Source of the DNA: Lineus longissimus
Lineage: Eukaryota > Nemertea > Pilidiophora > Heteronemertea > Lineidae
NCBI RefSeq assembly: GCF_910592395.1
Contig: NC_088314.1
Location: 6,944,001-7,008,000, forward strand
DNA length: 64,000 nucleotides
Direction of reading: 5' to 3'
A program made the translations under genes and the position numbers. Under the pieces are notes generated by a model. The model made no database searches, was not told the origin of the DNA, and saw only the letters and a list, made by a program, of their open reading frames with translations. How positions within the stretch are numbered: position 1 is the first letter of the stretch; each line of letters starts with the position of its first letter. Of the stretch, positions 35,502 through 48,150 are shown piece by piece.

Positions 35502-35909
35502 GAAATGACATTTTCAAAGTCTTGCTAAAGACCAATCATCTTCTGCCTAATCTTTCTCAAGAAATTGGATCCCTTCCATTACTGATCTGTTCTGGGTTGT
35601 TCGGGTAATCAGATCTGATCTCCAATACCTCTCAAATATGGATGTATCACGATAATCAAGCGGTCCTGATGGAACGATGGAGAAGACATTGCTGTAAAGT
35701 TGTACGTTTTGTGAACTCTTAACATTCTAAGTCACTTTAACATTGGTTTCCTATGCAACTTAGTCTCTTAATCTTCTTTTTTGTCTTCAATGTGAGAGTT
35801 GCTGTTACCAATAGATTCCATTCATAATGTAATTTCTCAGCAGCAATATAGTCTTCACACTGAGCAAGTGTGCAGTCTAAATGGTGAAAGCACTTCACAT
35901 CATTCCTAA

Positions 35910-36807
35910 TGCCGTGGTCACACTGGGGTTTTAACACGAATTGAATTCGAATTAAAACGTTGATACGTATTGGGGCGTCACACTCAATTCGGTTCATACC
36001 GATCTCAATCCGCTTTAACCAACACGGTTCTTAAACCGAATTGAATGCGAATCAGCTAATCCGAATCAACGAAACCGTATTGAGATTTCAAGTGTGACGC
36101 GCTTGATACGAATTAAGGTTTTCGATCGCACTGCGCATGCGCCCGGCGCATGGAAAGTGACCTTTGACCGCGGGAACTAGTGCTCCGAACTAGTTAACTG
36201 ATGTATTTAAATGATCTCATTAACTCAAATCGTTTTTCGTTATGCCATAGAATAGGGAAAAATCAACTCCCTTGCACGTGACTTGCATTTCCATTTCCTG
36301 GCAAGGTATGTTGCCGCCGGTTCGTTGGTCAAAGGTACGCTGGTCAGTCAGCAACATCGTCGCGGCGGGGTTTTCCCCGGTTTTGGCCTCGTTTTCGAGG
36401 GCGAGGCCGGGATTCTCCGCATTTAGCGACGGTGGTGTTGACTCGCTGAGGACACTCCTCTTTGACCCGAACTTTGGCAATAGGCATGGCCGGGAGATGG
36501 AAATGGTCAAGCACCTTACGCGATTTTAACTTGTTAATAATGACTGTGTGATACTGTGATATTATATACTTATATGTTTTGTACTTGTAAATTTTATTCT
36601 CCCATGTGGGAGGTTAATAGATAATAATAATAATAATAATAGATGGCGCGTCGTTAGTATGCATTGAGTGTGGCGCGTTTTAAACCGATTTGAATGCGTA
36701 TTCGGGCCAGTGTGACGCGACCGTTCTGAAACTGGATTAACCAATTCGTATTCCGGAGAGCGCTCTACGGAATTCGGTTTCAATTCACATCCAGTGTGAA
36801 CACACCA
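35910..36807. mobile_element. TIR element (MITE), interrupted
   Basis: The ends TGCCGTGGTCACACTGG and CCAGTGTGAACACACCA are inverted repeats (14 of 17 positions), flanked by TAA at 35907-35909 and 36808-36810, a target duplication typical of PIF/Harbinger. Subterminal sequence on both sides is rich in AATTCGGTTTAAACC-like text and GTGTGACGC motifs in opposite orientation. A LINE-like fragment splits the middle. No transposase is encoded. The superfamily call rests only on the TAA. Confidence 0.72.
36190..36646 (+). mobile_element. LINE-like 3' tail inside the TIR element
   Basis: Sequence unlike the host element ends in TAATAGATAATAATAATAATAATAG-type repeats (36613-36641) after ATTTTATTCTCCCATGTGGG. 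A trinucleotide tail after such a stretch is usual for CR1/L2-like non-LTR elements. The upstream GC-rich part has an 85-codon frame (36272-36529) without a recognisable domain. This is probably a 5'-truncated copy; the left edge is approximate. Confidence 0.55.
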
Positions 36808-36810
36808 TAA

Positions 36811-38429
36811 GTCCGAGTGGTACTGGCCATTAGCCTTGAACCAATGACCATCCGATCACAGGTTCTTGGGGAGGGCAATTTCAGTAACCGCCAATAGAGT
36901 GCACATAGGGTACAATCAGACTGACTAGAGTCGTCAAAATCCATCTGTAAACCTTCTTTGCAACATCAGACTGCTTCAATCGGATTATTATAAATGTGCT
37001 TTTGGTTACTGAGAACTAATCAGATCTATTTCCCAATCGCTTTCAAATATAGATTCATCAGGATAATCGATCACTGACTTGACATGATATCATTCTGGAT
37101 GAGGCTGGCCGCAAGACGAGAATGGATCGAGGAGAGTTATTTGTAGAGGGTGCCGATAAGCTACACGTAACCAAAGTCAAGAGAAAAAGAGACAACTCTA
37201 TCCTATTGATATCTGGTTTTTGTCCTCGGAAGGGAAGATCATAGCATTAAAATTAGAAAGCTGCATGAGTGGCTGATCCAAGTCACTAGATCGCACTTCA
37301 TATGGTTCAGTCTGAATAAACTTACCAGGGATTTTTGTTGTTTTCCAATACCTCGTCAGCCAAACAACTCTTTTGTTTCTCCGATATCTTTTCCACATAG
37401 GGAGTATGATAAAGACCCTGCTAAGAGACCAACAGGTGCACCTTAATCCATATTTTGCCTAAGCATGTTAAATGGCATATTGGCCAGCCCGGGTTGAATG
37501 CAACTATGCAAATATCAGATTCGTTATCTATCCAAACAGTGAAATATTCATGTCATGAGTTTAGACAGGAGTACGATATGGCATCCTCCATGGAAACCAT
37601 GAATTTTTTATATGTGCCGAGTTAAGTGCAACTATACCGAAGGATGGGAGGAGATTTATGTGATGTGGGGCAGGATGACATCAATTCAAGCATTTTCATG
37701 CAATAGTAATACTTGCCATCACATGCATTTGCGCTACAGCAAGTTAGTTGTGATGTATTTAGTTTCTAATGTCATATCAACCAACTAGAAGTAGACTAAA
37801 AATTTGTATGACCAACTTTATTTTATTAAGTCTGCAGGCATTGCTAGAATAGAGTTACACGCCAGTTGGTCAACGTCCTCATAAATCTTTTATGTTAGTA
37901 ACGCAATCCCTCTTGGCCAACATTACCCCTACCCCAGTTTGGCAAGTCTTCAATGGACCCAATTAACCCACAATGCCTGAGTACATCGAATTCAATACCC
38001 CATCGATTTGTTCATTATTCACTCATTAATCATTTAAGAAGCCCGCCTAAAATCAATGGCTATTTGGATCAATGAACTGTTGATATATTGTGATTCTAAA
38101 CTTCATCGAATGTGGGCAACAACAATTCTCTACGGCCTAAAGTACCCATAAATAAAGACTGTGTTATGAATTATTAAGGTTGATGACTTGCATAAGTTCT
38201 GTAGCTCATTGTCATCAAAATGAAAGAGGGCGACTCCATCCTTACATTACATTTGTTTTCAGTTGCTTTTGGAATAAAGTATAAATACAAGCCATTTTGG
38301 TCACGGAAGTCACAGGAGTCACAACCAGTCAAGCAATACGAGGAGGAGATGATGACAATTTGTGAGACAATCCCCTCTTAGCTAGACCAGGGAGTTTCAT
38401 GGAAATACTTTTATCTAGCAGTACCGACA
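36811..38429. other. non-coding region
   Basis: No supported gene or repeat. Short frames only (for example 37198-37398, minus). Confidence 0.45.
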
Positions 38430-38965
38430 GGTGGCTAAATGCATTTTTAGACACTGGTAAAGCTCAAATGCATTTTTAACACGGGTAAAGCTCAAATGCA
38501 TTTTTAGACACGGGTAAAGCTCAAATGCATTTTTAGACACGGGTAAAGCTCAAATGCATTTTTAGACACAGGTAAAGCTCGAGTACAGTCAGGATCCCAG
38601 ACAAGGCAGTAGTCGAACCTGCAGGTGGCCAGAGAATGGCTCATCTTGCTGACAAGTTTGGATGACTACTATGAAAGTACAATACTGAACAAAATTATTT
38701 ACTGAAACAGACACGGGTAAAGCTCAAATGCATTTTTAGACACGAGTCAAGCTCAAATGCATTTTTAGACACGAGTCAAGCTCAAATGCATTTTTAGACA
38801 CGGGTAAAGCTCAAATGCATTTTTAGACACAGGTAAAGCTCAAGTACAGTCAGGATCCCAGACAAGGCAGTAGTCGAACCTGCAGGTGGCCAGGGAATGG
38901 CTCATCTTGCTGACAAGTTTGGATGACTACTATGAAAGTACAATACTGAACAAAATTATTTACTG
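38430..38965. repeat. 29-bp minisatellite in a duplicated block
   Basis: Units of 29 bp (ACACGGGTAAAGCTCAAATG plus CATTTTTAG) occur about five times from 38430 and about five times again from 38709. Each run is followed by the same non-repetitive segment (AGTACAGTCAGGATCCCAGA to ACTGAACAAAATTATTTACTG). So a composite block of about 250 bp, minisatellite plus unique part, is itself duplicated in tandem. Confidence 0.93.
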
Positions 38966-40359
38966 AAACATTTTTACAGCTGTCATCATTGCTTCACCAT
39001 TGCAGCCTGGGAAGTGATTGTAAATATTGAGCACTTGTATCCTGAACCTTTCCTGAAAAACTGTCAATGTTCACCACTTAAAAAGTGCACTCTATGGGCT
39101 ACTTGATGTTTGCTGGGCTGTGGCTAATTTATTTATATTGGCGCAAAGTAGGTACCGGTAGTTGAAAATTACATTAATTCATGACGTGACCAGCATGCAC
39201 AGAAATCTCTTCGAGTCATTGAAGAGTGGTCAGAGTACATGTAGGTTTGAGATAATGGACTGATGCAGAAAGGATGCAGCCAGATTGACCTGCATTTCGG
39301 GCAAAATACATGAGACAGCTTGATCGGCCAACAATCGGATCTTACCCCCGACTGGACTATAACATTACATGCATGTTTGATTAATTAGTCGAGCCATTAG
39401 CTTGTTCCCAGCGTGATGCAAGTCGAAATGGCAAAGTGACGAAAGAAGAATTATTATAGGAGTAGCCAGGCAACAAATGCACAAAGAGCCTGCTCATCAT
39501 TAAGAAACGATGCAGCAACATTATTCAGGTGTAAAAAAGTATTGCTATTTATGAAGACAAACATCGTAAAACATAGCTCACTTGGGTACTCTCATAATCA
39601 TAACCATAATCACAATCATGATGATGATAATAATCATACAGAATGTATCAGTAATGGTAAACTATCAGTCATTAGACATCAGTTTCATTTCTGCCATTGA
39701 CATATCAGTCACTTTCTTAATAGAGAGTACACCACATAGAAAATACTGAGACTGTCAGACCCCCAGCATTGAAACTTGGTGTAAAAGTCAAGCATATGAT
39801 AACCAAGTTAGAATGCACAAATCTGGAGTTGGTGTTGAAGATATGGTGTATTTTATCAACAAGTTCGTGGGTGACATTTTTGGGATCACCCTGTAATTTC
39901 AATGTTTTAACCTAACATTCGTATGAACTCAATTGTAATGATCCAATGACATGGCAGACATTTTTTTTTTAATATTTAAGATTATAGTGCGGGAGGTACA
40001 ACAACATCGTACAACAATTGAATATGAACGTCCCAGCAACATCCAGGGTCATTTTCCAATTTCATATCGTTCCCAAGAAGCATGCATTACTACTCGATGC
40101 ATATTTGTCTTTTTCTTGTCACTGATTCTAACTGAAAGTTTCTGCTTGATCAAATAGAAATCTCATGCGACTTTATTTGATTTGCTCGTAATGCAATTGA
40201 GGCTGACACTGTTGGATTAAGATGCACAGCGCAAGCCAAATTGATGCCCATTTGGTATGTTCTGCGACTCTCAAATCACATACTGTTTTTTCTCTGGTGT
40301 ATTATTGCTACAGAAGATTAGTTTCAGCAAGAATTGATGAAGACAAGCCTTTATTGATG
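38966..40359. other. non-coding region
   Basis: No gene supported. A short imperfect AATCAT/GATGAT simple repeat lies at about 39594-39640. Confidence 0.45.
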
Positions 40360-40994
40360 CAGTGGAACCTCTTTAATAAGGAAATCCTCGGGACTGACCA
40401 GTGCTGTCCTTATTAGAGAGGTGTTCCGATTAGAGAGGTCAAATTGAAGGGGAAAAACAATTTGGGATCAAACCTAGTGTCCTTAATAGAGAGGTTGTCC
40501 TTAATAGAGAGATTGCCCTTAATAGAGAGGTTGCCCTTAATAGAGAGGTTGTCCTTAATACTAATAGAGAGGTTGTCCCTAATAGAGAGGTTGTCCTTAA
40601 TAGAGAGGTTGTCCTTAATAGAGAGGTTGCTCTTAATAGAGAGGTTGTCCTTAATAGAAAGGTTGTCCTTGATAGAGGTTGTCCTTAATAGAGAGGTTGT
40701 CCTTAAAAGAGAGGTTGTCCCAAGTAGAAAGGTTGTCACTAATAGAGCAGTTGTCCTTAATAGAGAGGTTGTCCTTAGTAGAGAGGTTGCCCGCCCTTAA
40801 TAGAGAGGTTGTCCTTAATAGAGAGGTTGACCTAAATATAGAGGTTGTCCTTAATAGAGAGGTTGCCCTAAATAGAGAGGTTGTCCTTAATAGAGATGTT
40901 GCCCTTAATAGAGAGGTTATCCTTAATAGAGAGGTTGCCCTTAATATAGAGGTTGTCCTTAATAGAGATGTTACCAATAAGGAAGGTTCAACTG
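40360..40994. mobile_element. TIR element expanded by internal repeat
   Basis: The ends CAGTGGAACCTC and GGTTCAACTG are inverted repeats. The layout (GACTG.CC..TGCTGTCCTTA, a GAGAGGTCAAATTGAA segment, CAATTTGGGA.CAAA, then TTAATAGAGAGG units) is the same as in the 165-bp element at 42631-42795. The difference is length: here one short motif is amplified about 27 times (see 40481-40972). No transposase. Confidence 0.82.
40481..40972. repeat. 18-bp minisatellite, about 27 units
   Basis: The unit is TTAATAGAGAGGTTGTCC with variants (TTGCCC, TTGACC, AATATAGAGG). Since 18 is a multiple of three and the unit has no stop in some frames, it produces repetitive open frames on both strands (LIERLS/LNREVV and SIKDNL/LLRTTS). 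These are artefacts of the repeat, not genes. Confidence 0.95.
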
Positions 40995-41296
40995 TACTTG
41001 ATGTCAGTATACTCTTGGCCACAGTATCATCCCAGCTAGTGTCACATGATTAACCCTCCTGCTGCTGAGGCCTAATATTCCCCATCTAATGGGGATTCTA
41101 AGGATTTTAAGTTCTTTTGCTACTGTGGGGAAGTTATTAGAGATTTACTCAATAAACCATATGTAGTTTGAAAGCTGATTGCCCAGGCATAGATATGAAA
41201 ACACAAAAAAAGATCATATTCCCACCCTATCTGACCCACAGGGATATCTGGACTCTCTGAAGACCCCACAACCCTTGGAATGACCCCGCTACTCTA

Positions 41297-41383
41297 CAGG
41301 GTGGCCCAAAAAACTTTTCCCTTGCAGAATAATATTCTTTCATGTATCCATTGTGTGAGGGAAAGGTTTTCTGGGCCACCCTG
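41297..41383. mobile_element. 87-bp mariner-like MITE, copy 2
   Basis: Ends CAGGGTGGCCCA...GGGCCACCCTG are flanked by TA on each side. Same length and same core (TGTATCCATTGTGTGAGGGA) as 18190-18276. The two copies differ mainly in the left subterminal part. Confidence 0.9.
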
Positions 41384-42630
41384 TAGAACATACTGGAATA
41401 ATAAGCATTGTGTTGTGTACTCCACACCCAAAATTCCATGTTCAACAATTCCACTACAATGTCTTTATTTTTGAAGTAACTCATAACATGCTACATGCTA
41501 GCTAGCGCACACTCATTCCGGATATTCTGGGTATACATGTATGCATCATTCATTGGATTTCAAACAACAGAATAAAATGTAAATTACTTCATCGAAACAA
41601 TTACTCAGCATGCTTACTTTTATACTGCTAACGCTAATGCTACATGTGCTAGCAATATTGGCTATAAATGTAGCAAACATACATGAGTGGTCCTACACGA
41701 CTTATTGATCCATAAACGGTCCATAAACAGTCCGGGCAAACAGCATTCACAGAATCTGACTACATGTTGAAATGTACAGAACTGTGGGATACCACTCCCT
41801 GGCCAAGATATCACTTGGGCAGTGGTGGTACAGGGAGATGATATGAAAAGAAACCTGAGGGGAATGGATCGCTTAAGGACTCTGCGATCGAGAGCCAATT
41901 TGAAGCCAAAATCTTAGGACATTTCTCTTACCCGTTAACAAGAAGTAAGGATTAAATGACATATCAATACTTGCTGTTATGCATAAATGAATACGATATT
42001 AATACACATGCCAAGTTTTTCATAGCACTTGTCTCGCAATTACTGCACTACCACACTTTAACTTATAGTTCTCATGATAAAATGTTCATGTTGCACCTGA
42101 TTGTCACCTTACTAGTAGGATACAGGCTGACTCACTGCTGCAGTTAAGACCTTTCATCTGAAGTGTTTGTTCTGACACCATGACTCAACAATCGACAATT
42201 ACTGAGACATGAGTTGGTTGCAAATAGTCGAAGAGATTTATGCCCACATCTATTTCTGGTTATTGAGAAAATTGGCTTTTCAACCATGAGCCAATATGAT
42301 ATATATAAGGTAACAGGTGAACCTCCCCAAAACAAAAAGGATACTGTTTTAGGATGCAGAAAAATACCTGGCTATAAAGCCTATACTAACTAGGTAGTTC
42401 CTTACTTGGTAGTGTTCTAAAGGGGGGAGGTCATCACAATTTGAAGCCAGATGTCCCCCCCCCCCCTATTTGTTGCCTCATCCACTACAAAGTTCTAACA
42501 TGCCAATGCCTGTTACTCCCCCCCCCCCCCACACCCCTTATTTCAATAGCCTTTTCTATCAGCTGCCTCTCCTCTCTCACAGCTGATCACTAATTAAATC
42601 ATATACACCATCAGGCTTAAATGAAGAGTA

Positions 42631-42795
42631 CAGTAGAACATCTCTATCAAGGACACCCTCGGGGCTGTGCTGTGCTGTCCTTAATAAAGAGGTGTCCTGA
42701 GGTCATATCGAATGAAAACTGCCAATTTGGAACCAAAACCAGTGTTCTTAATAGAGAGGGTGTCCTTGAGGTGTCCGCAAAGGGAGGTTCTACTA
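42631..42795. mobile_element. 165-bp TIR element, unexpanded relative
   Basis: It starts CAGTAGAACATCTCTAT and ends GGGAGGTTCTACTA, inverted copies of each other. The interior parallels 40360-40994 but contains only two or three TTAATAGAGAGGGTGTCC-like motifs. It serves as the baseline for the amplified copy. Confidence 0.82.
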
Positions 42796-45700
42796 GTGTA
42801 TATTTAGTGCTGCAGCACAGCCTGTTTCAGACCACAGGCCACTAAATTGTGGGTCAGTAAGGGTTAACACATTGTAAAATGTCCATGTAGGCAATGAAAG
42901 GTTAATGTAGAAGGAGACAAATGAATCTATAGGATACTGACACTTGATTATGTTGCCTGTGATCAGGCCCTAATATCCGACACGGGTAGACTTTCCCCCT
43001 CGCCTGTTTATTCACCCTTTACGAGCCAGTTATCAGCACATGGCAGCTTATCGAAAAATGCAACTTACCTAACTCAGCTGTTCCTCTTCAAGACGTAATC
43101 CAATATCCCAATAGGCCAAACGAGACGCCTTGCACAGTAAAAGACGACTATCCATAGGCTATATGCTAGTCACAGTGGGCTATTTCCCGTCAGAAACGTC
43201 AGATAATCGGCCCTCAGCGCAGCACCGGCACAGTCCTCGTCACAGCCATCTTGGATGAACTCATCAGAGACAGAGGGGAGCGGCGGTCGCGAAGGGGGGA
43301 GAATTTTACGCGTCACTGACTCCCTTTTTGAGTACACCAGGCTGCTATGTAGCACGCTGTCATTACATAAAGCTATTTGCTACGCTTGATAAATAACAAA
43401 TATCGATTTCGTGTATATATCAATGAAAACGGTAATGCAAGCGATTAATATATTATGTAATGTGTTGCCATAGCAACAGTGGTTGAGGCGTACAGGGTGA
43501 CGCATAATGATAGTGTTCCCATGGCCAATGCAAAGTCGGTGAATATCTAGACGTATACTACCAAGTGTCTCTAAGACTATCTGGTTGCGATATAGCTCAG
43601 CAGTAAATGCGGTGTATACTGCGAGGTGTCTCTGGTCGTGATATAGCGAAAACGGATGAAGTTCTGCGAGCAGCAATCGAGGGGAATGTCTGGACGTCGA
43701 TAGTGGAACTATTATACTCACAGGCTTTTAAGCAGACTTTCAGTTACATCGCTTACTCCTAGATGGCAGAATTGAGGTATCTCTACGAAGACACAAGTCA
43801 CCTGCGGTCAGTGGCGCTCTGTCTTCTGATGGCCTGCAGAATCGGATAAAACTGTCTTCACAAGCATGGTGAGATGACAGCTCAGCCTAGGGCAGTAGGC
43901 CCTGGTGTGCATGTCATCTAGAGCACAGTGAGATGTTAGGTCAGTCCAAGACAGCAGGCCCGGATGACTATTGTAGGAGAGACAAGGCCGTGAATGTCTT
44001 CCAGAAAATTGTAAGATAAATGGGGGATAATGACCCTTTGACAGCACTTCAGCACCAACTCAAAAAACCCATATACGTCAAATGTGTGAACGGACGGCTG
44101 CAGGGTCTTACTGGGTATTAGATCTGACAGACAAAGAAAGTGTGTAGAAGCGCAGGCATTCGAAAAGTGACGCACCGAACGAAGGACGACGCAGATCCTT
44201 GACAAAGTTCGAATTCTCGGCGCCATCGCGTTATTTCCATGATAGGAAGTAATCATGACATAATAACTTTGATCAGAAATAATTGCTTTATTTGGTAATA
44301 AACATGATATGTACAAACTTGAAACACACGATAATTACCTAAAGTATATTCTACTTAATGCCTACTTAAGTATCATACAATTTCCAAAGCTGTCTGTATA
44401 TATTATTGCAGGAATAAAATGCGTACACAAAGTAAGAATAGAATACAGCCTAGTCTACATGAACAACACATTCAGGTACAAAATATCTATATACGATAAA
44501 AACAAGCAAGGTAAAAACTTTCAATATCTATATTTTTCGGCTTGGAATGTATTGAGAATTAATGCAACCGCCGATGGACTGGTGTGAAAGAAATTTTAGA
44601 AGTCGGCGGAATAAAGAATATATAAATGTTCATTGCTAAGAACTTTTAAGATTAAAATCCATTATCGCTCTTCATAGCAATTCACCTCCTTGCACCTCTA
44701 TGATCCGTCACCGAAAATGAGAAGGACTATGTACATTTTCCTGCAGTGGCATAATTCACACCGGCTTTACATGTACATGTATAGGTTTTTGCGGATGACA
44801 TCATTAAACTTGGACGTATGCTGTTGCAAACAGATTTTTTAAACTATTAAAATTTGATAAACGGGCTAACATTTCCAGTACAATGTACATGTAGCATTAA
44901 CTCTTAGAAAATAAGGGTTTTAGCTTTCATTTCGGCCAACAAGAATGCACCCTCCAGAGGCATTTTGGCAAAAAAATTCCTAATGGGGTTTTTCATTTAG
45001 CTGAAAGACCTCTATAGGGTGCTTCTGTTGGCCGAAAAAAAACCACTGTTAAAGTGTGTTCCTTGCAATACTGGTAAGTTCTTCTTCGTTTTGACCAACA
45101 GCACTATGTACATGGTGTGTAAAATACTATATATTTTGTTACGAATCATTAAAAATGAAACTTGCAAGGTCGGTTGTCAGTCATCATCATATATCATATC
45201 AGGTATATGCCTGTACAAGTTTTTTGATAACCCTCGACAGAACAAACACAGCATTGAAATAGATCTAATAACCCATTTTGTAGCCTGACATATAGCATGT
45301 ATAAACTATCAACTACATTTTGTAATTTTATATTGTCGGTCAACAAAGATACTGCAGATATGTTCGGTTTTTGATTTTAGACCTGCCATTTTCATGTGCG
45401 CATGTACAAGGTGTTAAAACAACATCGGAGGATTGAAAGTCTTACCCTGCGCCGGCAACAAAATGAAAAATGAACTCAACAAATGTGGACAAACTCTATG
45501 CTTGGAAAATTTGGTTGGTACCATGCAAGAATAACGAAAGAGCCTATCCACTGCTCCAGTCACGTCTTGATTTAGCACAAAAATAACCCTGTTTCGTGTC
45601 ACAGGCTGAAGTCTTTCTCGAGACTGGAATGCAGAAACGGTAACAACGAAATTACCCATGCTCGTAATTGCTCGTGTTTCATTTTGATGCACTGGCGAAA

Positions 45701-46780
45701 TTTTATTCGCAAATTCTAGGCTACATGTATCTTTTTTTTTAACAAAGTGACCCACTACATGTATTTTGAATGTATAGTGTCTAAGACTACATGCGATATA
45801 AAACTACAAACATGCTTATATACATGTACATGTATACAACCCGTTTCTTCTTTTGATATGATGTTACGACAGATACGGAATGGTCAAGATGAAAATGAAG
45901 GATCCATCACTATAAAGCCTGAATTTACAGCCATACGTTTCTATCAAAACTGCTAATCAAAAATTCAGTTTTTTCTAATAGAGCATTGATTTTATGCTTT
46001 TGATACAATATAAACAGGGGTGCGAAGGCAATGAAATACTGATAATTAAAGTTGAATTTTAATATCGATGCTCGCGTGATTCTAAACAAGATCTATTATT
46101 GACAACTTCTTAGAGCCACTCCGGAAAGGGCCTAACGTACATGTATATCCATCTTTAGTATATTTGCAAGGAGGGATCATACAAATGAACATCTCGTTCA
46201 ATTATCGCTTTAACAGATTTAAAAAAGAGTAAAAATGTCAAACAAAAATCCAAAGAGTCAATTCCCCCTAAAGTTACACTGGAAAGTGCATAAAGCTCGT
46301 GAAATCTCTGATGCTACGTTGCAGTGCGACCCATGAAAGGCATCCTGAGATTCTCCTACCTCGTGAGAGGTGGAGTACACCGAAAACCGGTGGTGCCAGG
46401 ATGACCCAAAGGAGGCCCAGGCCTATACATGTAAATTGCCATCTTTGATGATGAAACTTGCCACGCAACGGATTGGATGGATGGTTTATACACACGAACA
46501 CTGTACCACAAACCTACATGTAAATAGCATTTAGGTTTGTGACATTACCAAAAATCAATGTCTATACTACTAATTTTCGATAATGCATTGTTGTATACAT
46601 ATTACATAGTTTGTAAAAGTGGACGTTTTGATATGAGTGGACGCGTCAGCTGCTAAGCTACATACATATCGCAAACTGGCTCAAGTGAACTACTTTTTGA
46701 GTGTACCTATTTCTTAGTGCTTCCGGTTCTTTTGGGAACGCTAGAAAACAGCGTTCACCTTTCTCGGTGTAATACCCTAC
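42796..46780. other. non-coding region, no gene supported
   Basis: About 4 kb. A somewhat GC-rich patch at 43170-43330 is the only composition change. Frames such as 43380-43721 and 43936-44316 (minus) have no recognisable similarity. Just left of this stretch, cytosine runs occur at about 42457-42470 and 42518-42530. Confidence 0.45.
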
Positions 46781-46911
46781 AGGGAGGTTGAAAGCAGCGA
46801 CTTGTCAAGGATCCTCATATGTATACCCCTGGACAGAGAGGACGATTTTTTGGACATTTTTATCCGTAAACGTATAAGGATCCGTGATAGGTCCTTGATC
46901 TCAACCTCCCT
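46781..46911. mobile_element. 131-bp inverted-repeat element (MITE)
   Basis: AGGGAGGTTGA (46781-46791) and TCAACCTCCCT (46901-46911) are perfect inverted ends. Inner matches continue imperfectly (TCAAGGATCC against GGATCCGTGATAGG..CTTGA). Non-coding. Confidence 0.75.
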
Positions 46912-47640
46912 AGAGTCAAGTCACAACTTATTCCGACACTCTGTTGTTTAAGAACACAGAAAAATGGCGCACAACCAAAAACGTCACACCGGTTTTCAGC
47001 AAAACGGGAGAGGACGATTTAAATATAAAATGGAATGTATGAAGTTAAGGGGAATGAAAAAATATTTTTTAAATGATTTAATATAAACCCCTTATATTTT
47101 TCTTTATGTTTTCCGAAAGAGTTACATTGCAACCAGTTCTGGAAGCAAGTCCCAGTAATGGTCACAGGTGGTTCTGTGCAGGCTGTGCGATATTTCTATC
47201 ACACCCTGATAATTACAAGTAGTTGCCCTGACAAAGATTATGCATTCGGAAATGAGGTAAAATGGGGTGAAGCCAGTCCAAGGAAAGGCTTCATGGTCCT
47301 TCCCTTGTGTTCTATCCACACTTCGCAAGTAATAAAACAATGGCAGGGAAAAGCGTCCCCCTCCATTTTACTTCTAGATGACGTTTCTAGATATATCAAA
47401 ACCAAGCACTGAATCCACAACATACAACACATCATCAATCTCGCCACCAGGAGTTCTGTACTTCATTTCCGGTTCAAGTACGGGAACATCAGGCGACACT
47501 ATCTTACGTAAATTGGTAATCACCTCATCTTAAGTATTATGTTCATGCACTTAATTGAGTATATACAATACTTTCAAAATAATTTCAAAGTTACAAACTA
47601 AATGTATTCACTGCTCATGCACAGGCTAAATGTTTGATGA

Positions 47641-48150
47641 TCAATATTTTCCCCGGGGTGGGGGGCGATATCCTGTTTCCGGATTATAGGCTGGTGGTCT
47701 GACATTTTTATTTTGTCCATACGACGACGAGTCCGAAATCCCCGACAAGGACGCCTTCAAGTGCAAAACCGACACCGCCAAATCGAAAATGGAGACGATA
47801 AAAAACAGGCTGTTGAACGCCAAGTACAGCTGGAACATTGGCATGTAATCGAAGCGGTCTGGATGGATATTCAGCAAATAGTAGAAGACGAATGCAGCAA
47901 TGCACGTGCAGGCAAGGGCGCACAGGAAGGCTATGATGCCAAATACAAAGGACATCATGTACATGCCCTTTTGGTCAGTTCTTGCCGCGGTGATTCCTAT
48001 TCCCCCCGCCACGATGAAGAAGAATCCTCCCCAGATGCCGGCCCCCAAGTAGAAAAAGGGCACTTTGATCCCAATGATGATAGCGTAGAACATAATGGCA
48101 AGAATGCCGCACACGATGTGCACAACTCCGGTAAGATTTGTGCCAGCCAT
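47641..48150 (-). CDS. four-helix membrane protein, MS4A/CD20-like
   Basis: A 169-aa protein read from a single exon. Four hydrophobic stretches are obvious: about residues 7-28 (TGVVHIVCGILAIMFYAIII), 33-55, 63-91 and 105-129, with short loops. There is no signal peptide, so both ends would face the cytoplasm. The C-terminal tail (about 130-169) is hydrophilic, with a PPAY motif at 152-155, a ligand for WW-domain proteins such as Nedd4-type ubiquitin ligases, and a basic end. Size, topology and the glycine-rich first two helices resemble the membrane-spanning 4-domain (MS4A/TMEM176) families, but no diagnostic motif settles this. An antisense open frame at 47713-48255 is a shadow. Upstream 48151-48255 may be 5' UTR with a possible untranslated first exon further right. 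Function unknown; a host gene rather than a transposon gene. Confidence 0.85.
   Translation of the reverse strand: MAGTNLTGVVHIVCGILAIMFYAIIIGIKVPFFYLGAGIWGGFFFIVAGGIGITAARTDQKGMYMMSFVFGIIAFLCALACTCIAAFVFYYLLNIHPDRFDYMPMFQLYLAFNSLFFIVSIFDLAVSVLHLKASLSGISDSSSYGQNKNVRPPAYNPETGYRPPPRGKY

Noticed and set aside
40444-41053. Repetitive proteins (LIERLS.. and SIKDNL..) on both strands
   Set aside because: They are translations of an 18-bp minisatellite, whose period divisible by three keeps frames open on both strands.
43170-43355. GC-rich patch as a first coding exon
   Set aside because: The 61-codon frame has no similarity and no clear donor; composition alone is not enough.
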